Source: Septoria linicola (taxonomy: Eukaryota > Ascomycota > Dothideomycetes > Mycosphaerellales > Mycosphaerellaceae). Taken from it: a DNA stretch of 64,000 nucleotides. Positions 9,740 to 18,833 of the stretch are shown here, in pieces. The stretch lies in NCBI GenBank assembly GCA_024114885.1, contig CP099418.1, positions 4,898,001-4,962,000 of the forward strand, given 5' to 3'. The position numbers and the translations under genes are program-made. The stretch's first letter is position 1. Each line of letters starts with the position of its first letter. The notes under the pieces are model-generated. The model was given only the letters and a program-made list of their open reading frames with translations. It was not told where the DNA came from and did not search any database.

Positions 9740-11604
9740 ATGTACTCTAAGACAATTCTTCTCGGTCTCGCCCTAGGCGTAGCACAAGCACAACGCACAA
9801 CCTACACTGGATGTAACAACCGATCCGAGAATGGTGTCGAGGTTGAATACTGCTTCTTGAGCGGCATCGAGACAGCACGAGCAACGTACACAGTATCTGG
9901 CACTGCGACCATTCCGATCACGGTGTCCGCAAGTACTACAGCTGCAGCTCAGACCACAGCAGTCACAGACTGCCACACGCACTCGGCAGAATTATTCTGC
10001 GTGAATGGTGCGGGTCAAGATGTCCAGATGGATGCCACGCCTACTGGAGAGTTCCCTGCTCAATATACTGACTGCCACTCTCATGGATCCGAGCAGTGAG
10101 TCTAATACCTGCCAGAATATCTGTGCAACTTGTGCTAACACAATCAGATTCTGTGTCGGTCCAGATGGCGAAGACGTCGCAGTACTGGCGGTGGCGGGCT
10201 CAGAGCCAGCTGCCACTAGCGCAGCAGCGTCCGGCGACAGCCATGCCCACTGTCACACTCATGGCGACGGCACAGAGCACTGCGAAGAAGACACAGCCGA
10301 GACTGCTGCTGCTGAAGGCGACGACACTACCGCAACGGACTGTCACATGCACGATGGAGACGGTGCTTGGTGCACGTATCAGGGAGAGGAGTACCAGCTC
10401 GATCCTACACCGACTGGCGAGATTCAAGCTACCTACACTGACTGCCATGCTCACGACACCACCACATTCTGCCTCGACGCGGACGGAGAAGAAGTAGCAC
10501 TTCTTTCTGCGGACGCTGAGGGCGGCAATGAGCAATGTCACTTCCACGCCGGTGTTGAGCATTGTGTAGGAGGCAGTGGTGAGGTCTCCTGCGAGCTGAC
10601 CACGCGAGACTACAACATTGGCTTCCGTGTCGGCTCGATCTTCATCATTCTTGTCACAAGTGCCATCGGTGTCTTCGCACCCATGTTCTTGAACAAGATT
10701 CCAGGAATCAGGAACTCCAAGCTCAGCTTCAACACTTTGATGATTGTGAAGCAGTTTGGAACTGGTATCATCATCTCTACGGCGTTCATTCATGTAAGTC
10801 TTGTTCCCCTTTTCTCCTACGCAAGGCTTTAGCTGACCCGTATCTTAGCTGTACACGCACGCAGACCTCATGTTCTCCAATGAATGTATCGGCACTCTCG
10901 GCTACGAGGGCACAACCTCTGCGATCGTGATGGCAGGTATCTTCATCTGCTTCTTGATCGAGTACATCGGAACCCGCTTCGTGGCTTCTCGTCACTCGCA
11001 CGAGGGAGACCTTCCAGCCCATGCACAAAACGTCCGCGACAAGGGCACACAATCGCCAAATGCTTCCGAGGAGACTCGCGATGCATTCATGGCAATGGAT
11101 CACCACCACGGTGGAGCCAATAACAAGCTTTCCGTCGCTGTCATGGAGGCTGGCATCATCTTCCATTCTGTGCTGATTGGCTTGACCTTGGTTGTTGCAG
11201 GCGATTCCTTCTACCGCACGCTTCTGGTCGTCATCGTCTTCCACCAGTTCTTCGAGGGGCTGGCGCTAGGTGCACGTGTTGCTCTCCTGCCCGGGGCGAT
11301 CTTCCCGTCAAAATTCTTGATGGGTCTTGCTTTTGCGCTCATCACGCCGATCGGTATGGCCATTGGTATTGGTGTCCTCAACTCTTTCAATGGCAACAAT
11401 CCAGCTACTGTTATCACCTTCGGTACTCTCGACGCTTTGTCGGCTGGTGTCCTGGTCTGGGTTGGTGTTGTCGACATGTGGGCTCGTGATTGGGTCATTG
11501 AGGGTGGCGAACTCCTGACCAGCGGCTTGATCAAGACTCTGAGCGCAGGTTTTGCACTTGTTCTCGGCATGATCTTGATGGGCGTGCTTGGAAAGTGGGC
11601 ATAG
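9740..11604 (+). CDS. ZIP-family zinc transporter with a Cys/His-repeat ectodomain (ZrfC/Zrt1 type)
   Basis: Plasma-membrane zinc importer of the ZIP family. Exons 9740-10095, 10148-10793 and 10849-11604, introns 52 and 55 nt; 585 residues. A signal peptide (MYSKTILLGLALGVAQA) leads a long extracellular region of about 270 residues carrying six CHxH-x(5-6)-C motifs: CHTHSAELFC, CHSHGSEQFC, CHTHGDGTEHC, CHMHDGDGAWC, CHAHDTTTFC and CHFHAGVEHC. Two blocks (TPTGEFPAQYTDCHSH and TPTGEIQATYTDCHAH) look duplicated. ZIP hallmarks follow: HSVLIGLTL in TM4, HQFFEGLALG in TM5 and a His cluster (MDHHHGG) in the cytosolic loop. Long N termini with zinc-binding motifs are known for ZrfC; six copies is a high count. 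Divergent from the zincophore gene, the conserved partner arrangement. Confidence 0.94.
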
Positions 11605-11864
11605 ACTCGACGTATGAGAACATGCCGTGAGAGATGCATGATGATGCTTAGTAAATGAGCTATGACTTGAAAAAGATACCCATGAATACCACGATAGAAG
11701 CATGATGTAGTGCATTAGTATCGTGCTGATGACAAATTGCTTCCTGATATTCTGCCACTGCATTTGTCCAGTCTCACAGTTCGTTCCACTGCAAATCTGA
11801 CTCGTTGATGCCGACAAGCTGCGTACGCTTTCTCGTCTTCCAATGTGTGATCATAGCGTCGTGT

Positions 11865-12826
11865 TCAGAAGTCATCACTTGTTCCCATCAGGCACTTTCC
11901 AATGATGGCTGCCTTTTCGCGCCTCTTTTGCCGTGTCTCCGACTGTAAAGTAGCATACTCGCCTTTGTCGTCGTAATCGACTATGACTTCCACCTTCGCC
12001 ACAGGTCGGACGGCATACTTGGCTTCTAGCTCATCAGGTTTGTCAAAGCGCCGTGCAAGGATCCCGACTTTGAAATGTTGAAGGTTCTTGAACGCAGAGG
12101 TAACGTCCCGCAGGTCCGACAAGTGCAAGCTACCGTACAACTGTATGTTGGTGATGCGGTCACTGTGCTGACATGCTCCACTTGCGATGAACTCTCGAGC
12201 CAAGCTCACACCCAGGAAAGAAAAGGTGTTGCCAGCATTTGGTAGGAATCGTGCCTCTGTGTAAATCTGTTTGCAGGCTTGAGTATGCTGATGTCGAGGA
12301 AACGACATGGTCCCACAGTATGCAGACTCTGCTGGATGGACTCATCTTCTAAGTCTCTGCCACCAGCTTCCCGTTGCTTGATGCGCGTTGCCATCCTCGA
12401 CTCGCAAGCATCATCGAATGGACAGGAAAGATTCAGAACATCCGGCCTCGCGAAGAAAGGATGCGAACGACCGGTGACCTCGGTGCATTTAATCGTCGCG
12501 TAGTGGATGTCCCAGTCTTGAACGTCGCCACAGACAGTGTGTACAACATGCTTCTTTAAGTAATCTGCTGAATAGCCGATTCCGATGTGTATGTGCTTGC
12601 CACATAGAACGAGTTCGTAGATGATGTTTCGAATTCCGGCAGGCAGTTCCAGGAATGGGAAGATTCCAGCATCTGATACTGAAGTTGTGTCGGTGACGCT
12701 GGCTGTGATCACGAAGCTGTCATGTTGGCCGTCTTCTGCGAGCTGTTGCTGCTCTGCCAATTTATCGACGTGGACCTTTTGGCGGCGGCCATGTTGTTGT
12801 GTGTAGAAGTGGTTGGTTCGTGGCAT
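11865..12826 (-). pseudogene. 2EXR / F-box-like fungal protein gene with a frameshift
   Basis: Encodes a typical 2EXR-type fungal protein (LELPAGIRNIIYELVL near residue 70, then a second conserved block CKQIYTEARFLPNAGNTFSF); function unknown. The first block is in one frame from the ATG at 12826. The second is in another frame, open from 12308 down to 11865. The shift falls at about 12275-12280, where ...DISILK in frame one abuts CKQIYTEAR in frame two with two bases between the codons instead of three. No intron of usable length restores the frame. Either a true one-base deletion or a sequence error. The upstream GTG at 12880 is not a start. Confidence 0.65.
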
Positions 12827-12962
12827 TGTGGACAAGAGCCGTGATGTGCTGCCTAGATCCACGCGATCGGCAAGATCCACGCGTCACGTCTTGATGTGCA
12901 TCGTGGCTTCCCGTGTGTGTTGGACTCGTCTTTCCTGCTCTTGCGTGATACAACAACATTGC

Positions 12963-13460
12963 TCACCCATCTCGATTCATGTGTCCACGAAGACCATACC
13001 ACTTGCTGGAAATGTTCTTGTTGTGCTTGTGTGTTGAGCCTCGATGGAAGCTATGCACCGATCGTGCATCCGACTCGAATACCTCTCCTTGGCCTGAAAT
13101 TTCGGTCACACTTCGTTCTGGAGCTCTTACGACTGGGCTGACAAGCTGATATCGGACGTCGTCTGAGGTTGCAGGGCTCTCCATCTTCATACTTCTTGTC
13201 GGACTCAAGTACTGCGTACTTTGACCCTCTTCTGGGCTCAAGCTACGGATGAGCTTCCTCATACGCTTGACCCGACGTCGCATGATCTCAAGCCCGACCA
13301 AGGCGCACACCAAGAAGACGAATAGCGCGAGACATACCCCGATGGCGGTGTTGCGAATCGTCGCCTCTTTGATGCTGAAGTCGTACGTGGTTCCGGAGTC
13401 CGTGGCTGTTGCCGATGCGCTCGTGGCCGACGACGACATCTCTGAGATACTGCCAGACAT
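12963..13460 (-). CDS. Small single-pass membrane protein, function unknown
   Basis: A 165-residue product from the ATG at 13460 (MSGSISEMSSSATS): a Ser/Thr/Ala-rich outer segment, one strong transmembrane helix (IGVCLALFVFLVCALVGLEI) followed by a basic RRRVKRMRK anchor, then a polar cytosolic tail. The frame also has an ATG at 13610 that would add 50 residues; the shorter form is preferred because the added part looks like leader sequence, but this is uncertain. No family recognised. Confidence 0.55.
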   Translation of the reverse strand: MSGSISEMSSSATSASATATDSGTTYDFSIKEATIRNTAIGVCLALFVFLVCALVGLEIMRRRVKRMRKLIRSLSPEEGQSTQYLSPTRSMKMESPATSDDVRYQLVSPVVRAPERSVTEISGQGEVFESDARSVHSFHRGSTHKHNKNISSKWYGLRGHMNRDG

Positions 13461-14273
13461 CTTGTCTATGCTTGGCTGTACTTGCAGCAGCGAGAGGTCC
13501 TGGGGTTTCTCTCTTGTCAACCTTGTCCAGTGTAGCGAGCGTGTCAAGCCGGAAGTGAATGTGATTGGAACTGACTGCAAACAGTTTCCAGTGCAGACCA
13601 GCTCAAACATAAACGATCCATTGTGACCGGCTCGAGGCTGATCTCGAGGCTTTTGGGCGCGTTCGTCATTGCGGCGCAGACAGATGTAACAAGCTAGGTC
13701 GGGATGTTCTCCAGCCTGAAGGATTCAGCGACTCACGAAGAATCTATAAGCGCCCCTCCCATGCATGCCGCAGATGCGATATGCATGATTTTGCTACTAG
13801 GCGGCAAGAACAGAAAGTATGGATTGTGTCTCACTCAAAGCAGCACGCTGGTCTCGAAGAAGCAGGTCCTTCTCCTCTGCAAAGATCTTGCGTGTCTGTG
13901 TTGAGCTTTTTGAGGTCGCCCTGGCTCTGGGTCTTGGCACCTGACTGTGCCTCCACACTTTGCTTCTTTTCCGAGTGGCTGTGGAAGCCGTGTCTGCAGA
14001 ATCAGGCTGAAACTTGCAGCAGGTGATCTTGCACCAGGTCCCGCCTGCGATCATGCTGGACATGGGGCGAGCTGCATTGACTGCGCCGCGAGAATTGAGG
14101 TCGGCCTCCGCGGCACTTTACGTTCGTGGATTTGTGCTGCTACAATTCACGAGTGCCGCGACGTTCTAATGTTCTCGAAACTATTCCCGGACCTCTACGT
14201 GACTTTCACACAAGCTTGACGATCTACAGACAATTCCAGCAGCACAATAGTACGGAGTCCCTTCTGGCTGCCG
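13461..14273. other. Intergenic region, about 0.8 kb
   Basis: Between the small membrane protein gene and the 3' end of the P450 gene, both on the minus strand. Only short overlapping frames without recognisable domains were seen. Confidence 0.5.
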
Positions 14274-15929
14274 TCACATCGATACCATGGTCGCTGCAAC
14301 ATGAACACCATGTCTGTTGTGGAAGCTGAAGGCCTTCGCCTCCTCCCAAGGCCTATTATCTCTCGCTGTCAGAGTCTGCACCTCTTGCGCAAGCCTTACG
14401 GTGACGTACGCCAACATAGTCCAGCCCATCTCTTTTCCAGGACAAAAGCGAGGTCCCGCACCAAAGTTCAGGTATTCGAAAGTCGCCGGCCGGATGCTCG
14501 CCCATCGATCAGGCCTGAAAGCATCGATTTCGGCACCAAACACTGCAGGATTGCGATATAGCGCATAGTTACTGTACACGACATATGTGCCCTGTGATAC
14601 AAATAGCGGGTCTTCACCGGAAGCTCCGCCGCCCACAGGTACGACTGTGTCGCAGGTCGCTCGGCGTCCATGTACAGACAGTGTCGGCCGGACACGAATG
14701 GCCTCATTGATGGTGTGGTTCAGATACGGCATCAATTTGAGATCTTCTCGGCGTGGTAGGCGGCCTTGCAGTTGTTCCAACACTTCGGCCTGCAGTTTGG
14801 TCCAGACTTCTGGCTCCCGTGAAAGGCAATAGACCAGCTCACTTAGGGCTATGCCTACGGTGACATGGCGTGCTAACAAGAGATTGAGTAGCTCAGTCCG
14901 GACTCGAACAACGTCTGTCGTTGTGGCAGCCATCCCATCAACAATACTCTCGTGTTTGGTCTTCGATCTATTGGCAGGATTGGTTGCTCTCTCCTGAGCT
15001 TGGTCAACGTGCTTGTCCACAAAAGCAAACACTCGTTTCTGTGCATCATGGAAGTCGCTGCCATGCATCAACCATGCCAAGAAGGGCACCTGCGAGATGA
15101 GTATGGCAAGCACTCTGGCCATCTTGCCTAGAAAGGCGAAGTCTTTAGCAAATTGGAGCTTGCTGGCGCGATCTTCGTCTGAAGCCTCGCCAAACAGAAA
15201 ATCGGTCGCGGAGTCGAACGTGTACTCGAATGCTATTCGCCCCGAATCGATGTCTCGATCGCCTTGAGCTTCGACCCTCCCGATCAGTGCTGCAGCGTGC
15301 ACCTCGAGACGTGCAGTATCATATTGATAGCTCGACATTCCAGCACGGACCAGTGCTCGAGAGCGCCGCCAATCCTCGCCGTCAGTTGCGAAGACCCCTT
15401 TGCCGAGCAGAACTCGAATCAGCTTCTCACGTCCAGGAATGATCGTGCAATCTTGAAAGCGTGTCTTCATAATGGTATTCAGATTGCGAGGATCGATTGT
15501 GTTGACCATTGATCGATGCAAGACGCGAGCAGTGTGCGTTGTGCCGTACTGGTCGAACAGCTTCCTTACACCGAGGGCGAAGCGGTGATTGAGAACGTTG
15601 TATGCCATGCGCAGTACAACACAAAGGCCAAGGATGTCGCACATCGGTAATGCTGATGCTTGAGCGGGCTGACAGCCATGATGTCGTCTGAAGGCACGGC
15701 GTTGGACTGCCGTCTTGATCTTCTTGCGTAGCTTGGCCAGAACGACCACGAAAAGGACGCCAGTGGCGCATACGACGATCAATCTTGCGAGTTCATCCGG
15801 AAATCGTTTCCGATCCACGCTTTCTAAAAAGAAGGCAGTCTGGAACAAGCTTGAGTAGTAATCATGGACCTTTGGCGGCCACAAGAGCCGCGCTGGAATT
15901 AGCTCCAGCTTGCTTGTCATACTGAGCAT
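14274..15929 (-). CDS. Cytochrome P450, CYP52/alkane-hydroxylase-like
   Basis: Membrane-anchored P450 of 551 residues, single exon. The reading frame opens at a TTG; the ATG at 15929 (MLSMTSKLEL) is used. An N-terminal hydrophobic anchor (LIVVCATGVLFVVVLAKL) is followed by the CYP52-like block GKGVFATDGEDWRRSRALVR. The K-helix ExxR is in NEAIRVRPT, the PERF-type motif is FRPDRW, and the haem-binding loop is FGAGPRFCPGKEMG, with the cysteine near residue 494. The I-helix is odd: where CYP52 relatives have AGRDTTA, this protein has ARHVTVG, so the acidic residue of the acid-alcohol pair and the second Thr are gone. CYP52-type enzymes hydroxylate alkanes and fatty acids; this one may be altered in activity. 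Confidence 0.88.
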   Translation of the reverse strand: MLSMTSKLELIPARLLWPPKVHDYYSSLFQTAFFLESVDRKRFPDELARLIVVCATGVLFVVVLAKLRKKIKTAVQRRAFRRHHGCQPAQASALPMCDILGLCVVLRMAYNVLNHRFALGVRKLFDQYGTTHTARVLHRSMVNTIDPRNLNTIMKTRFQDCTIIPGREKLIRVLLGKGVFATDGEDWRRSRALVRAGMSSYQYDTARLEVHAAALIGRVEAQGDRDIDSGRIAFEYTFDSATDFLFGEASDEDRASKLQFAKDFAFLGKMARVLAILISQVPFLAWLMHGSDFHDAQKRVFAFVDKHVDQAQERATNPANRSKTKHESIVDGMAATTTDVVRVRTELLNLLLARHVTVGIALSELVYCLSREPEVWTKLQAEVLEQLQGRLPRREDLKLMPYLNHTINEAIRVRPTLSVHGRRATCDTVVPVGGGASGEDPLFVSQGTYVVYSNYALYRNPAVFGAEIDAFRPDRWASIRPATFEYLNFGAGPRFCPGKEMGWTMLAYVTVRLAQEVQTLTARDNRPWEEAKAFSFHNRHGVHVAATMVSM

Positions 15930-16767
15930 GTTCTGTAGCAAAGTCCTGAAGTTGGTAACAAGGATCCATGATAGTCCGTGGGCTACGCCTATCTTTGTAC
16001 ACGCAAACCCTCAAGCGACTGCAGCCTTGCGGCTGAGCCAGACCCAACAGGTACTGTTCCATATCTGGTACTCTTCTGGGTGATCGACAGCGAGCATGAC
16101 AGTGCAGCCAGTGATCGATTAGGAGCTCGCTGGACACAACCTGGCTACTTGATACTGCACATGCAGCGCCACAATCCTGTAGCAGAAGGATTGGAACCCT
16201 ATCACTTTCCTCTGCAATGTTGCACAGACAGGCCGTTGCATGGCTCCTGATGCTTCAGCTGAGAGCTTCGCCAAGATTATCAGCAAGCATGATTGATCTG
16301 TAGGAGGTCAGTCTATTGGATTTGGAGGCTAACGCCATGTACTCACTCATAGTTGATGAACTGGTCAACGATAACTGATGTAGTCTTCTTGCTGACTTCC
16401 GAATTGGCTCTCGATTCGTCTCGACAGGGCTAAGTTATGGCTGCCATCACGCGCCAGACACGAGCTCCTTCCAGTGGTGGTTCCTTTCCACCTTGTCAGC
16501 TGCCACCATGACTTCAAAGAGGAAACGATGCTCAGTGTCGCCGAGACGCTTCAGCAGAATTCGATGCATTGCTATACAACAAAAGTCTTCGCTGCCACGC
16601 TGTCGATGGAACTTCCACATGAAGCTCGATAAGATGCTCAAAGCAAGATAGCAAACACGTCGGTCCCCAAATAGCATTGCGAAATTCCTCTTCATCATGG
16701 CCTCTTGCACACCAGCAAGACTTCACTCTTACACCCTCGATAATCAAGTCTTCCTTTACACACCACT
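15930..16767. other. Intergenic region upstream of the P450 gene
   Basis: Divergent promoter space between the P450 gene and the short hypothetical gene at 16768. No domain-bearing frame was recognised. Confidence 0.5.
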
Positions 16768-17151
16768 ATGATCCCTCACAACATCCCTACAGCCAGCGCC
16801 CCCACAGAGCACAGCCCGGCAACCTCCCTCTTCACAACAGCAATCGCCACCCTCCAAAATCTCCTCTCCCTCTCTCCCTTCCCCACCACACCACAGCCCC
16901 TCCTCACCACCCTCGACGCCTACGACTCCGCCCTCTCCCTCTGGTACACTCCCGCCCGCGACTCCATCGCCAACTTCCGAGACCGAAATATTCTAGTCCA
17001 CCTTTCCTCTGCATACAGCAGAGCAGTCGCTGAAGGCGCTGCGATTCCAGCGCAAATTCCAGTGCATGCGGAGGAAGTGTTCCCGGTGAGTCCGAGTCGG
17101 GAGACGATGAGGTTGTTGCAGGAGGAGATTTTTAGGGTTTGGAAAGGTTAA
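16768..17151 (+). CDS. Hypothetical protein, probably frameshifted (may continue to 17324)
   Basis: Not recognised. From the ATG at 16768 the frame gives 127 residues (MIPHNIPTASAP...) with a predicted helical part (NFRDRNILVHLSSAYSRAV) and stops after EEIFRVWKG. A second frame overlaps from about 17139 and continues the helical, charged character (ERLREVLMREDLGEGLKERV...) to a stop at 17324, ending in an Arg/Glu-rich tail. One base between 17135 and 17150 would join them, suggesting an indel. Base use changes sharply: the 5' half is C-rich on the plus strand, the 3' half strongly G-rich. Confidence 0.45.
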   Translation: MIPHNIPTASAPTEHSPATSLFTTAIATLQNLLSLSPFPTTPQPLLTTLDAYDSALSLWYTPARDSIANFRDRNILVHLSSAYSRAVAEGAAIPAQIPVHAEEVFPVSPSRETMRLLQEEIFRVWKG

Positions 17152-17576
17152 GGGAGGTTTTGATGAGGGAGGATTTGGGAGAGGGTTTGAAGGAGAGGGT
17201 GAGGAAGGCGATCGCGGATGGAGGGGAGGTGTGGAGGGTTGTGGAGGCGAGGGTTGTGGAGGAGAGTGTTAGGAGGGAGCGGGAGCGGGAGCGGGAGCAA
17301 GCAGCAGGAGCAGAGGGGGTGTAGGTGTTCCTTGTGATTGAGTGGGCGAAGAGGGGCTAGAGAGAAGGGTGTTGCTCAAGGTGTGATGATGAGCAGCAAT
17401 TGGAGGAAGTCGCAGTCGCGAGTACTTGTCCATCCTAGGTTTTGGTTGAGTTCTGTGGTTTTGCTTGATAGGCAGAAGGGAACTGAACGGCGAACTGGCC
17501 AGTGCTGAATTCTATCATCCCACCAGGTCCCTGGGTGCTGTCTAGATGTAGTCGACTAGGCGGCCCTGAATGCTTC

Positions 17577-18431
17577 TCAGGGCCTGCCGATGGGAGCTTG
17601 CGGAGGCACCACAGGTCTCAGTGGAGTTGGGTCCCTCTTCACATCGCTCTTCTTGCTGACACTGCCCTCCTCACCCTTCCAAGGGATCTGCCTCCATATT
17701 CCATCCCACACACCCGGCACGGCAGCTCTGTCCTTCTTCTGATCCCTCTTGACATAGAAGTTACCAAGTGATCTTGTTGCTAGTGAAGCATACCACGGAT
17801 GCTCCTTCCTATTCTTCTCCAATTGCCCCGTCTCGAATCGTGTCGGCGTCCACTCCAGATTGGCAATGCCTGTTGACAAGCTCGGCTTCAACCTCTTCAG
17901 CTCATTCAATGTGACCGTCCTCGTTTTCGGCCATGGCGACCATCGCATGTACTGCAAATCGAGCTGCGTTTCGCCAGGCGTGTTGATGCTGCTCCATCTG
18001 CGGAGTCCATCTTTTCCTCCTCTGCGTACGCGGTCTGGTAGTGTGACGCGGATGCCATGGATCATGGGTCCAGTGGCCAGCGTAACCACAATGGCAGGGA
18101 CAGCCGCAGCGAGGACGAATGCGGGAGCATACCAGTTGGGGTGGTCGGGGGAGAAGTAGAAAGCCGGTGCGTAAAGTCCGCTGCCCAGGACGAAGACAAC
18201 GAGTGTCGCCAGGCGCATGGTACCCACTCCTAGAGTGGCAGGAGTGCCGGCGCGGAAGACGTTGATGGAGCGCGGGTAGAGCTGCGTCTTCTGTCGAGCC
18301 TGTTGTGCTGCTGTTGATGATGCATGGCGGAGTTGCTGTCGGACGAGGAGTGATGTATGGAGGGTGCTTGTGAGGCGTGATGTTGATTTGAGGCAATGCG
18401 CATGCCGCGGCAGGCTGTTCAGTAGAGGCAT
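17577..18431 (-). CDS. Mitochondrial-type two-helix membrane protein (possibly TMEM70/TMEM186/TMEM223-like)
   Basis: A 284-residue protein from the ATG at 18431 (a GTG one codon upstream is ignored). The first ~55 residues are rich in Arg, Ser, Leu and His without acids, as in mitochondrial presequences. Two hydrophobic segments follow: LATLVVFVLGSGLYAPAFYF and APAFVLAAAVPAIVVTLATG. The tail is hydrophilic and basic. The RSINVFRAGTPATLGVG block before the helices suggests the TMEM70/186/223 superfamily of inner-membrane assembly factors, but I hold that loosely. Single exon, intact. Confidence 0.65.
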   Translation of the reverse strand: MPLLNSLPRHAHCLKSTSRLTSTLHTSLLVRQQLRHASSTAAQQARQKTQLYPRSINVFRAGTPATLGVGTMRLATLVVFVLGSGLYAPAFYFSPDHPNWYAPAFVLAAAVPAIVVTLATGPMIHGIRVTLPDRVRRGGKDGLRRWSSINTPGETQLDLQYMRWSPWPKTRTVTLNELKRLKPSLSTGIANLEWTPTRFETGQLEKNRKEHPWYASLATRSLGNFYVKRDQKKDRAAVPGVWDGIWRQIPWKGEEGSVSKKSDVKRDPTPLRPVVPPQAPIGRP

Positions 18432-18833
18432 CACATGCTGCTATGGCAGAGGCAGAAACACGTTTAACGTTAGCGCGATTTGAAGTGAAGATAGAAAGTT
18501 GCGGAGCGGAATGCGCTCCGTGATTGATCTTCACGTTCACTTGGCAATTTGCAACGTCAACAGCATTGGCATATCGGCTGCCGTCTCCTATGTATGCAGG
18601 GAACTACACGACTTGCATCGCGAATGGCAGGAACACCTCCTTTCAGCTGACAGTCGTTCTGGAAGAGTGAAAGTGAAGAAGCATTCGGGGAGTTGGCTTG
18701 TCACTGTCTGAGCCAAATATATATCACCCTCACTTCCTTCGATCGCCTTTGCATATTCCATTCCACTTCCAGACGGGACGCGCGTTCACTCGCGCGGTGA
18801 AGTCCGGCCTAGATTGATCACGTCGCTGCCACC
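18432..18833. promoter_or_regulatory. Divergent promoter with TATA-like run before the glutaminyl cyclase gene
   Basis: A 402-bp gap between divergent genes. An AAATATATATCACC run near 18714-18727 lies about 110 bp upstream of the cyclase ATG and is followed by a pyrimidine-rich leader, typical of fungal promoters. Confidence 0.45.

Noticed and set aside
9358..9798. 146-codon minus-strand frame over the ZIP start
   Set aside because: Antisense to the start of a certain gene, without domain or signal.
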